From NCBI RefSeq assembly GCF_000003605.2, contig NW_003119442.1, forward strand, positions 15,666 through 36,137: DNA of 20,472 bases, in the 5' to 3' direction. This DNA comes from Saccoglossus kowalevskii (Eukaryota > Hemichordata > Enteropneusta > Harrimaniidae). The notes under the pieces were generated by a model, which saw only the letters and a program-made list of their open reading frames with translations, was not told where the DNA came from and did not search any database. Position numbers and translations under genes: made by a program. Positions 10,257 to 20,193 of this stretch are shown here, in pieces. Each line of letters opens with the position of its first letter. Positions within the stretch are counted from its first letter, which is position 1.

Positions 10257-10294
10257 GATATAGATATACATAGATATAGATATATATATATATA
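10167..10294. repeat. compound microsatellite (CT)n-(TA)n-(GATA)-like
   Basis: A CT run (10167-10201, one interruption) passes into a TA run (about 10203-10252), then into TACATAGATATAGATA-type units ending in a second short TA run near 10294. Apparent open frames through it on the minus strand are repeat artefacts. Confidence 0.97.
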
Positions 10295-11855
10295 ACAGAC
10301 ATAGATGTAACCTAACCACACTAGAGAACATTATCTTCTAGAATGTATAATTGTTTATACTAACAATGGAGGCCACTTTGGGAGTTAGTCTGTACTAGAA
10401 AAAAAATCTATTAAAAATATTATTATGTGTTGACATTTTTTTTCAGCTGAAGAAGAATGTACTGTTCAATATGAGGCAGTATACATCAGCAAGTGACTGT
10501 ATATTACCTCATCCCCAACCCCAATGGTGATCCACATCTATAACTAATTTAATACAGCTTAAAAATATATATACATATTTGTATAACTGACAGAAAATCT
10601 ACAATTATATAAATAAATAGAATAAAATATTTATTTTGATGGAATGTGTATAGTTGAAAAAAAGGTAAACAAATACACTTGATTCAAGTAGCTACATGCA
10701 TAGTCACCATGGTTACGGTGGCATATATAACATTTTAGCAAGTTACACAGATGTATTGCATAGTTAAAAATAACACACAAAAAACACATCATCATTAAAC
10801 TTATAAATGTCTTTATATTTTTACAGTTTATAATAGTATAGTTTACCAGTAGCAGCAAAACTTTAATTATTCAAAATGAATTACAGACGCAATCAAGAGT
10901 AGATTAAAGTAAGGGCGCGCAATTCATGTCACAATTTGTTGCAGGATATCAAATATTTTGAGTATAAAAATGTTGCTAGTCAGGTTTTAATAAGATTCAA
11001 CAACCACACAGTTATGGCAAGAATAAATTTACAATTTAAAAACCTTGTTCAAACATTAATAATCAAATCTTGCATATTTTATGTATAATTTGTAATATTT
11101 CAAAGATGTCTTTAATAATTACACTGTATTGTAGCTAAACCATTTTTTATAAAGATAAAGTCAACTCGACAGAAGATTTTTGTCACAAAGAATTATATTT
11201 GGTAGATAAATCATACTACACATACAGCCTTGGAATGCGTAAATCAACTATATAGGTAAGCAGCAAAACATGTATTGGACTATCTTTGGCTTTTTTGTGT
11301 TTTTATTAACAATCCAAACCAGACTTGTGCACTGTATTCAAGTACATAGATATTAATTACGTATATAATGAAATCTCACTTTTTAATACAACATGCCTAA
11401 TACTAGGTATTAAACTGTGATTTTATTGCTCTCTGAAGAAATTGTAATTAGATTTGTCATGTTAATTAGAATATATCATGTCTGAGAAGATGATTATCAG
11501 CACATAGCAGGATATATGTCATTATTCATCGTCAATCTGAATTAATTGCAGCACAGTAATCACATAGAGAATTTTCGTACGCATTGGAACATGATTCAAG
11601 TACATTGACCTAAAAGGTCACAATAAATGAAAATAATCAGCCAACAGATGTTGTTATTGATCATCCTTTTAAGTTTTTGCAAATAATTTTCAACTTCCAT
11701 AGTGAGCATTATTTTTTTTCTTATTCGTCATTATACTACATTGTTTGTTTCCATGGAAACCTCATGAAAAGTATTTTTCAGGTCTTTATGCACCTTCATG
11801 AACCACTTTGGCACAAAGTAATCATTCATGCTGATCAAATTATCTTACCTTCTTA
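10295..11855. other. non-coding stretch
   Basis: AT-rich, without recognised genes. It contains an RFX X-box-like motif GTCACCATGGTTAC (10703-10716), a perfect 14-bp palindrome GTTTCCATGGAAAC (11747-11760), and an isolated splice-acceptor-like tract ending CAG at 10444-10446. TTTATT at 11302-11307 would be a minus-strand AATAAA but is far (about 1.7 kb) from the coiled-coil stop. Confidence 0.45.
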
Positions 11856-12071
11856 GGGGTGTTCTCAAAAGTTTGCGAAAAAAAAAAAGGTATTCCATTT
11901 GTAGGGGGCTATTTTGCCCAGCTGGCGACCATCATTTTTTCTGTAGTTGAAAAAAAATTTTGCGTTTTCAGTCCATCAAAAATATTTCACTTTGGTTGTA
12001 GGGGTATATCATCGAACATGAAATAACCTTTCCTTATTTTTTTCAAAATTTTGCCAATTTGAGAACACCCC
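11856..12071. mobile_element. MITE with 14-bp terminal inverted repeats and TTA target duplication
   Basis: A 216-bp element starts GGGGTGTTCTCAAA and ends with its exact reverse complement TTTGAGAACACCCC. It is flanked on both sides by TTA (11853-11855 and 12072-12074). A 3-bp T-W-A duplication with G-rich ends is characteristic of the PIF/Harbinger superfamily. The inside is T/A-rich and has no transposase, so it is a non-autonomous copy. Beyond the perfect 14 bp, the arms continue only loosely. The superfamily assignment is inference from ends and target size. Confidence 0.85.
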
Positions 12072-12974
12072 TTACCTTGTATACATTTAATTGGTCATTA
12101 TATATTCACTAATGATCCACAACTCCAAGTAGACGTAGACATTAGGACCTGAACATACCCAGTTTTGAACAGTACAATCAATAGATGGTCATTTCAAAGT
12201 CATACATCAAAGTTCTCAATATGTATATTATTAAACCTTGGCAACTACATGAAATGTACATCAGACCCCCCCCCCCCCCGTCAAAGACTGCTTTAGATAA
12301 TTATCCAACAAGACATTCATCAGCTCTTAAGATCAATTTCAAACAAGGCATTTTTTTTTCTTATTTGTAGTACACCAGCTGTGGATATGGTATTATCATT
12401 ATAAGTACCTGATATTCTGTCAACAAATTCGGCCATTCCTTCCTGTAAATAAATTGATTTTAAACTTCATACTATACTTTTCATAAACATAGCAAGTTAT
12501 AAATATTTACCCTTGGCATTATATTTAAATCCAATAATAATGTTATTATTGGCTAGAAAAGCCCTTTGATAACGCCAATATGGCCAAAGAAAAAAATTGC
12601 ATAGTACTTTTAAAAAAAGGTAGGATAAGTTAGATTTTTAATATTTTTCCCTTTATGAGACATCACTTTCTTTGATCTAGCTTCAAGCAGATCAGTTAAC
12701 AAAACTTCGTTAAATGATGTTTTCAGTCTTCCTTATGTTGTTAACAAATTACGGATATTAGAGTCAGTTTGATTCTTGTTTGATATCACACCATTTTTTT
12801 TACATTTGGCCAAAAATAAGTTATTGGTACCACACCTGCCTTACCGTCTCTGCGCTTTTTTTAAAAATCATGAATGGTTGATTGGAAACATAGATTTATA
12901 GAGATAATAAATTATATAACGTTCATGAAATGTAGTGTAAAATAAATCTATTTATAAAATATAATTTTACATAT
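12072..12974. other. non-coding stretch, probably 3' UTR/3' flank of the coiled-coil gene
   Basis: Lies directly 3' of the minus-strand coiled-coil frame. It contains a C14 run (12266-12279), a perfect inverted repeat CCAATAATAA-TG-TTATTATTGG (12531-12552), and TTTAAT at 12637-12642, which is a minus-strand ATTAAA about 335 bases past the stop and a weak poly(A) candidate. No other feature seen. Confidence 0.4.
12531..12552. repeat. perfect 10-bp-arm inverted repeat
   Basis: CCAATAATAA and TTATTATTGG are exact reverse complements separated by TG. Not followed by a T run of terminator type; if transcribed it would sit in the 3' UTR of the coiled-coil gene. Confidence 0.7.
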
Positions 12975-13699
12975 TTACAGAATCTCGCAGGATTTGGATT
13001 GCTGAGAACTAGATGGTTTCTCACTCAATTCTTTTGACTTCTCAGATGTAGTTGACTTTTGTCCTCCATTGGACACTGGGCTGCCTGACCGTATCCTTTT
13101 CAGTTGTTCCTGGTCAACATATTTCTCAAGTTCATCAACTTGTTGAGTGATTTCTTTCAACTCCAGTTCCATCCTGAGTATTCTCTCATCTTTTGTCTGA
13201 TCATCCTTGATAAATCGTTTCAGTCTAACTTGTAAATCCTTCATCTTCCTTTCGCTTTCTTCTCGAGCCTCCATCGCCTCAGAAACCTGCTCCCGTAGAT
13301 ACCTTTCATTCTCCCGTGTGTCAACTACCTGTCGAGTCAGAAACTCTGCTTGTATTTGTAGTCCGTCTGTTTGCTTCGCCTTCTCTCGCAAATCTGTTCC
13401 ACTGCTTGACTTTGATGCACCTCCGTCAATTTGCTCTTTCAGTCTCTGTATGGTGACGTTCAGATCAGTGATTTTTCCTGACTGTGCCTCGAGTTCAGAC
13501 TGTACCATGCTGTGTTTTTCTTTTAGCGTATCAAATTCTTTTTTTGATTGGTCATATTTTTTCTTCAACTTTGAATACTTTTTTTTCAATTTGTCACCAT
13601 CTGTTTTCTCAGAATCTTCTTTCGTAGATTCCTCTTTTTCTTTAATTTTCTCTGCTTCATCCAAAGTCATGTCTTCAGCAACTCCGCGCATATTAGTAT
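12975..13699 (-). CDS. coiled-coil protein, exon or complete 238-aa frame, ending CEIL
   Basis: Unrecognised protein. From the ATG at 13691 it reads MRGVAEDMTLDEAEK, then an acidic/lysine segment (residues about 15-32). A first coiled coil follows (about 33-90, beginning KLKKKYSKLKKKYDQ), then a Gly/Ser break (GGASKSSSG, 90-98), a second long coiled coil (about 101-198, rich in Leu/Glu/Arg heptads), and a Ser-rich tail ending SKSCEIL. The upstream side has a pyrimidine-rich tract and CAG at 13702-13700, so this may be a 3'-terminal exon starting at 13699 with two bases of a split codon. An in-frame TAA lies just above (13706-13704). Alternatively translation begins at 13691 (A at -3). The 3' end is also ambiguous: TTCTGTAAAT across the stop contains a possible GTAAAT donor. 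If CEIL is terminal it fits a CaaX box (Leu favours geranylgeranylation) and a class III PDZ ligand. Coding status is well supported by composition and length; function is unknown. Confidence 0.82.
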
Positions 13700-13977
13700 C
13701 TGGTTATGGAAACAATTTATAAAAATTTAGTGAAAAAAGACAGTGAAAGGCATAAAGCATAATTTTTTATAAATCAAAATGACTGGCAGAATTCTAATTG
13801 ACCAATCCAGAAATGATATGGTGACATCATAGCAAGTTCTAATTAATATTAATATTAACTTAAAGTCAACATCATCCAATCAGCGTGTCCTTCATTTTGA
13901 ATAAGTGGGTGGTCACAGTTGTTATGTCACTTTAAGGCTTGTGCATACATCATCAGTGTAGACAATTTGAATTTCAT

Positions 13978-14074
13978 GAGCCAATCATTATTCAATATTT
14001 AAATTTGAATGAAAGCTGAGGATTGGTATTTACAAACGACTATAAGTATGTTCATGAGGTAAGGTACAACTTTC
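13978..14074. repeat. dispersed repeat, copy B
   Basis: Begins GAGCCAATCATTATT, includes AAATTTGAATGAAAGCTGA and GGATTGGTATTTACAAA, and ends near AAGGTACAACTTT. Same orientation and order as 2810-2913, with several small gaps. The CCAATCAT/AGGATTGG pairing seen in copy A is retained in part. Confidence 0.7.
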
Positions 14075-15290
14075 TGTAATTTGATTGTTTGAAATTCTTC
14101 ATGTTTTCACTAGTGACTGTAGTTTTGAAAGCTCAATATTTTTGACATGAAACAATAGTTTTTAATTGTCCTATTAATAACATTATGTAATCCAACTTTC
14201 TGCATAACATTTAAAGAAGACGAAGTAAATCACTGGAATTGCAAATTAATATTGAATTTTTTTTACTATTTCAAAGTTTATCAATAAATTGCTGTGACAA
14301 TGAAAGCTTTGCAAGATGTTCATTTAAGAAATCAGCAATGAGAGAACAATTAGAGAGGACAACTTGTTTCATTATTGAATAACACTGATAAGAAACTGCC
14401 TAAAGGGCGATTGGTCGCCGTAACAACATGTGTTGAATGTGTTCAACTTTTGTGTGAATACACAACACATTTGACCGGCAGGCACATATACACATTGCCT
14501 GTGAGCAGTATGGGAACTTTATTGATTGCCTGTGGTTGCCACGACTACATGCACTGACAATTGTTATCATCTTCATCTTATAAGACCCACTTCCACAAAG
14601 AGAATACCTCATGTCTGGGAAGAATGTACTCAAATTTATGCTGTTTAATAATTAAGTCATATTTGGCGGGGGAGACTGCATGAATTCATAACCCCTCCAT
14701 AAGAGGTCAATATTGCTTCATTATTAATCACTACCAACACTTATATCATAATATTCTTAACCAATTGTGGTCAAACACACACATTTTGCACCAAAATCAA
14801 AGCCAATTCACATATCCAGTACAAGAAAATAAAATAAGAAATTAATCATCTAATATAAAACATATTTGGGGGATGCCAAAATATTGTAAAATTTATTAAA
14901 AAAAAGAAAAGAATTTCACATAAAAAAAAAAAAATTAATAAACAAAAAGCATTTCATTGCATTATAGTTCATGGAAGCATATATATTTTTTTTCACACCA
15001 TTTTATCTCCCATTCATACCTACAGTAACTTTAGTACAATGTGAAATAATATCAGGTTATACCCAACAACGGCAGGTATTTCCACAGCGGTTTGTTAATG
15101 TTTAACTGCAAAGAAATATTTGTGAGTGAACAACAGATCCATGGTGTGGTTACTTGACTTGTCTAACATAACTTAATAATTACTGTAGGTACATTCCATT
15201 TTCAATTATAGTCAAAGGAAAAAAAACTTAGGTAACGGTGTATTCTTGGCACTAAACAAACACAGACGTTGTCTATTTCTCAGTTTTTGC

Positions 15291-15450
15291 AATTTGGGGT
15301 GAAAACTGTTAATTAGTTTGAAAACTGGGTTGAGAATTGTAATTTGGTCTGAAAAATGTTAATTGTGTTGAGAACCATAAATTGGGCTGAAAACTGTGAA
15401 TTGGTTTGAAAATTGTAAATTGGGCTGAAAACTGTAAACTGGGTTGAAAG
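15291..15450. repeat. minisatellite, 19-20-bp unit, about eight diverged copies
   Basis: Units of the form AATTGGGCTGAAAACTGTA follow each other from about 15291 to 15450. The clearest copies start at 15361, 15380, 15399 and 15418; copies toward the left are more diverged and one unit is irregular (15311-15340). The open frame that crosses it on the minus strand is a consequence of the repeat. Confidence 0.88.
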
Positions 15451-16750
15451 TAAAATATGTGCCAACCATGGGGGGAGGGGTCATTTTTACAGATATTCAA
15501 TATCACTGATTTACTGCCTGTTACACAAAATTAGCAAAAGTTAAATTTCACATAAAGATAAAGCATTCTACAGTTACGTTGAACAGAATAAAACATAAAA
15601 TTTCAATTAAATACTTTAAACATCACTCCGTGCCAAGATGTAGATTATTTCCATTTAATGTAAATGCACTTTTTAGTTGATAACAAATAATTCACTGTGA
15701 TAACAAACATGCATACCTTTAATAATATAATAAATCCAATTATTTTAAGTATATATTAATTAAAGTTTTCAACAGACGTACAACAAAATCTGAATCTTTT
15801 AGTTTTTGTTTTTGTGAATTTATAAGACTATTATTATTTGTTATGTTGTAAAATATTCCATATAATTATGTAAATTAAGGATTCATTTTCTGTAAAATTT
15901 GACGCTTACTCGCCGCTTCACTAAAGTATGGCATGTCGAACAATGTCAAGTCTCTGTGTATAGATATATGACAACAAAATCTATTTGCTTTTATATTCAT
16001 CTTTAGCACTGCAATCAAGCATATGTTTAAATTCAATGCCATCAAAACTCATCTACTTAATGTTGATTTTAGAAGCCGTTGTAAAGCAACCTGAAAAAGT
16101 AAACAAGTCCAAACTAAACATCGTAAATTTGTTGCCCCCTCCCCACGTATGATAAAGTTGTGAGCTTAGGTTCCTCGGAACATATGGAACAATGATGGCA
16201 TTTAAAAACTTCCAAATACATTTCGACTTTTGAACGTCACTGACTCCAAAAATCGTCTCGTTCATCACGTTTACGACAATTGCCTGTAGCACGCGTTATA
16301 AATAATGCTATCAAAACAGTCTGCATCAAATGCGCTGACCCGATTTACGATGAAAATGATCACGTATCGAGGCACCGTGAATACCAGCGACAAATACGCA
16401 TGTCGGCACCAAGCGAAGTGTGAAACAATAGTATTGCGTAATCGTTCACTCTCGCAGTTTGGATTATGTTTATATTTTAAAACAGTGCTAACTATTCCAA
16501 CATAACAGATGCCGGTTAAATTCAATCAATGAGATTAGATTGAGTTAATGTCAGCGCACCAAATAGAAATTTAACGTGATAATGTTTAATTGGTTCGTCA
16601 CAAGAAACCATGGCACATGTAGGAGTCGGTCTCGAGTGTACGTATAAACATATGGTCACTGTCGTAAACTTTAAATAATTAAATGCGGAATGAATTGTAA
16701 TTTTGCAAGTACTAACCGTCCATTGGGTCAATGCTTGTAATAATATACTA

Positions 16751-17440
16751 GCGAACCGTGTGTAGACGCACAGAGGTATAAGTCAGTGTATTGGCGCTCC
16801 GGAAAATCCAGTTAGTGGGCGGCTTGACTAAAAAACCCTTCCCGAAGACCGTTGTCGACGACTTGGTTCGTCCACAGACGAGCAGGGTTGAGTAGGTTTC
16901 ACCTTTACCTCCTAGCTGCAACGTCATGTTTACTATTCATGAAGGGAGGTCTTTGTTTTGCTTCGTGGTTACCAAGACACTGGGATCAACAAGGTATATT
17001 TTTACCGCGGGAAACAAACACATGGAGGGTCAGCTCATTTATTCTAATACTTATTATTCTCATACAGCTGCAAAGAAGAAATTCATTTACTGAATAATAG
17101 TGATGGACGTAAATTTATAATTAAAGCAATGGCTGTGACATGTGATAGTGTCCCGAAGAGCATAGGTTTTAAACACAAATTGTAATCCTGTAGAAGAAAA
17201 AATGTTCACAAAGACTGTATGCATTATGTGGAACATTATTCTGAACAAGATAATTATCACCCCCATGCCAAAATGGTTCAGTCCAAACTCTTCTGCTCGT
17301 TACGAAACAACCGTCTTCCGGTTCACCGTAGATGTGTGTCTGCTGTGTTTTCTTTGCTAGTCTGTCACGTCTTCAAGTGTTTACTGAATGCTGAACTTAG
17401 ATTATCCGCTAGATCGTCATTTACCACACTTGGATTTACA
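16751..17440 (+). promoter_or_regulatory. likely promoter / 5' UTR region of the MGCGMS gene
   Basis: Sequence upstream of the start at 17441 includes a GC-box-like GGGCGG (16817-16822). A possible short intron begins AAG|GTATAT at 16994 and ends in a pyrimidine-rich TTCTCATACAG at 17067 (74 bases). No clear TATA box was assigned. The coding frame of the next entry is open back to an ATG at 17219, so part of this stretch could be translated if that upstream start is used. Confidence 0.3.
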
Positions 17441-18710
17441 ATGGGATGTGGTATGAGCGCTCGCCTGAAACGAGCGAGACCTTCCGTCAGCGTTACGGAA
17501 CACAGTACCCAGCATGAATTCTTGTGCGAGACGGAAGGCGACGATGCCCGCTTCAGCAATACGAAAACTACGAGTAGCAATCGCCGAACTAGGTCGATTG
17601 GGTCGTTGTTTTACTCACGAAAGGTACAAAATTTATCTGACGAAGTTGCCAGCACGAGCGCCGTTGGGCCAGCAACAGCTGTTCCCTTTATGCCGTTATC
17701 CAGCAAGCCTGGAAATGAAGCGCCTTCGCGAAGACAATCTGTTCCTGCCAGTAGTGTGTCTTCTTCGGGAAGACACGAAGACAGGGTAGTGGAGCTTCCC
17801 GGTGAAACCGTGAGGCACACCGGAACAAATCTTCATAAAAATGACGCTGTATTATTAAAGGTTGGAGTTGTGAATGCGAAACAGAGTTCACATTCACAGT
17901 CATCTGACAACGACGATTTGCTCTCATCTTCGATTTTGACCTGTAATAATTCGACTGACAGTGGAACTTGCGGGTATGTTGATAAGTGCAACGATAGAGA
18001 TTCATTAGATAGCGGGTTTCAACCGCTCGACACCGCTAGTAAACTGGCTTCAGAAAAAGATATTGCATGTGATAATGATGAAATGGGGTTACCAAAACTC
18101 CACGGTGACCATGATTGCAAGACAATGACTTGTGACAATGACCGTCACTACAAACCATCTAAGGACGACGTTCATCGTAACATAAACAATCAAAACGGAG
18201 TTTTCTTCTCGGACTCTGAACCAAACTCTCCAGAAAATATGAAACCCAAACCAAATGTAACATTTTCCAAAAGCTACATTCATAAAGACTCCGGAATCGA
18301 AGTACAGAGTGATCTTGAAAAGGATGCGGATTCTCTCACATCAGGTGACATTCGTGGCAACGGGGTACAGGCGATAGATAGTGAGAGAAGGTCCTCGTTA
18401 TGTAAATGCCCAAAACAGACAATTGGCATTAATACTTTAGAACAAATAATAGAAGTTGGGAAAATGATTTCTAATCCTGTTGAACACAATATCATCTATG
18501 AAACTGCCAAAGATGTTGTCATGACAAACAATGTAGCAAAATCCTCTCCTGCTATGGTGATTACTGATGTAGCAGATGAAGAAGCATTTGGTCCAGTTGC
18601 CAAGGCAACAACATCTTCTATTGAGCACCAACACATTGATAATGATTTAATAGATGATGAACTGTGGCCTGGATTGGTTGTTGTACATGTACATCAGGAT
18701 TTTTACAATG
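17441..18710 (+). CDS. first coding exon of a Ser/Asp-rich, probably N-myristoylated protein
   Basis: Unrecognised protein; 423 codons plus one base up to a GTAAGT donor at 18711-18716. The start at 17441 is preferred because it has strong context (ACAATGG) and begins MGCGMS. Gly2 with Ser6 fits N-myristoylation, Cys3 is a likely palmitoylation site, and basic residues follow (RLKRAR). Together these suggest anchorage to the inner membrane face. An in-frame ATG 74 codons upstream (17219) is the alternative and would bury this motif. The body looks disordered: rich in Ser, Asp, Asn and Thr, with basophilic kinase-type sites RRTRS (48-52), RRQS (97-100) and RRSS (316-319), three DSG triplets (173, 190, 283) and two CDND repeats (210, 231). 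The end is more ordered: IDDELWPGLVVVHVHQDFYN (404-423) looks like the start of a folded domain continuing in the next exon, beyond the window or unrecognised. The frame stays open past the donor into the intron up to 18817, which I treat as read-through. Confidence 0.8.
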
Positions 18711-19036
18711 GTAAGTTTCTTTTATCAGTAACTGTCAAACAACAAGTACTTTGCGTTGCATGTAATTTATTTTCACAGACGCCTGAATCAATAATAGGGA
18801 AATTTTATCTTCACTAGATTTTAGTCCCACAGATTCATTCCCCAGATGAAAATTAAAACAAAAATGCAGTAAACCGCGTTATGTCGTGTTGTCTATTTTT
18901 GTTGTTGAAATTCTTGGTTACTGTAATGTGATTCTACAAGTTTTGTTACATAATATTTCTACCATGATGTGTTAACTCAGCTGCGAGCGCGCTCAGCAGG
19001 AAATCCAACTCAAACTTAGACTCATTGTTTATGACA

Positions 19037-19065
19037 CAGTCCCTGTATAGACTACAGAGGGACTG
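19037..19065. repeat. short hairpin in intron
   Basis: CAGTCCCT (19037-19044) and AGGGACTG (19058-19065) are exact reverse complements, with GTA/TAC pairing further in. The stem is too short for a typical microRNA precursor. Confidence 0.6.
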
Positions 19066-20009
19066 CGTTTGATATCTATCAGTTTATACAAAAAAAACGT
19101 CGCCAAGCTGACTGCCTGTTTGAATAAGATAAAAAAAGACTGTGGGCGTTGTAGAGATAGAATTGTCAGTTTCATGTCATAATTGGTCAGTTGGACAGAT
19201 ACCGTTCTTTCTATTAGTACATGAATGTGCCTTTTCATTTAAATTGTTGAACAGATGAGCATAGTTATTATAATATAAAATTGCCCTCTTTAAAGTCTCT
19301 AGAAGTTAAACGTTGAGGGTTATACTTAAACAGTGCTTCGCAGAAGGTACCTTATTGTTATTGTGTGATCTATTTAATGGCACATTCCCTAACAGCACGT
19401 TACCTGATATATGACCGTACTGAACTCAATCACCTGACACAATTAGATATTTTTTTTCAAGCTAAATGAAGTTACTCGGTTGACTCCTGCATGGTGTCGT
19501 AAAAGAGCGTTATACGAACCACAGCGATTGTTAAATGTTACTCAGCAGTACAGCGAATTCGAGGTACCAGCTGTACAATAGAATACCGCCCACATCTTGT
19601 TGGTAGAGTGCAGATACTCGTTAGTACTGCAAGAAAACATTTATTTGTAATAAATTTCACTGTAGGGCTTTTCCAGGGATGACCTTTCATTTTAATTCAA
19701 TAAATAGAAAGGTGTGTTTTGACCCTTGATACAAGATTGTCTCACATCTGCTAGTAAGCCAAGAGGAATATATTTCTGATTTTATTTTCCTCAAATCGTC
19801 TATGATTTCATAGTACAAAGTAAAAATAATTACAAAATTGTAATAGAAGAAGCCTAGATAAAGCAGAATCCTTACAAACCATATCTGGCAGCATGTATAT
19901 GAATTGAACAAATCTTAAACTTTTGGGTTTCCCAGACTTGTTTTTGAGTTATGAACTTTTAAATTCAAAATGAATAGATTTTAACGCTATGGGAAGAAAA
20001 TAAAGTCAT

Positions 20010-20193
20010 TACTGTAAAATCTGTATTTGAAGCTGCGGCTTCTATTAAAAGGGTGCAATTCAACAGAGGGGATGCGGCTTCTATTAGAGCATATACACAT
20101 ATGAGAAATAATGAATTTTTGGTTCCCAATTGTTAAAAAAAAATGGGTGCGACTTCTATTAGAGATGCGGCTTCTAATAGAGATTTTACGGTA
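20010..20193. mobile_element. MITE with ~27-bp inverted ends, TA termini and internal repeats
   Basis: The left end (20010-20036, TACTGTAAAATCT...) and the complement of the right end (20193-20167, TACCGTAAAATCT...) match at 23 of 27 positions. Both ends finish in TA, compatible with a Tc1/mariner-type TA target. Four copies of a TGCGGCTTCTATTAGAG-like unit lie inside (near 20034, 20082, 20149 and 20166), so the inner arms are themselves repetitive. There is no coding capacity, so it is non-autonomous. The superfamily is inferred from the TA ends only. Confidence 0.78.

Larger units (their letters stand above)
13700..16750. other. non-coding stretch between the coiled-coil and MGCGMS genes
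   Basis: AT-rich up to about 16100, then somewhat richer in CpG (about 16240-16460). If the coiled-coil gene has upstream exons, they should be here or further right on the minus strand, but I recognised none. Repeats inside are listed separately (13978-14074 and 15291-15450). Short open frames near 14375-14630 and 16050-16730 on both strands have no family similarity and are not called. Confidence 0.45.

Noticed and set aside
10019-10321. 100-codon minus-strand frame across the microsatellite
   Set aside because: Its Tyr/Ile and Arg/Glu runs are simply the TA and CT repeats translated.
13207-13722. 171-codon + strand frame opposite the coiled-coil gene
   Set aside because: Ser/Phe-rich antisense image of a Lys/Glu-rich coding sequence; the minus-strand frame has the real heptad pattern.
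15309-15506. Minus-strand Phe/Gln/Pro repetitive peptide
   Set aside because: Product of the minisatellite; the unit length does not preserve frame and there is no start or splice support.
16053-16731. Overlapping small frames on both strands upstream of the MGCGMS gene
   Set aside because: Short, mutually overlapping, no family similarity; expected by chance in a slightly GC-richer stretch.
18711-18817. Extension of the MGCGMS frame past 18710 to a stop at 18815-18817
   Set aside because: Begins exactly at a consensus GTAAGT donor after a well-ordered block; the added residues lack the character of the upstream protein, so I treat it as intron read-through.
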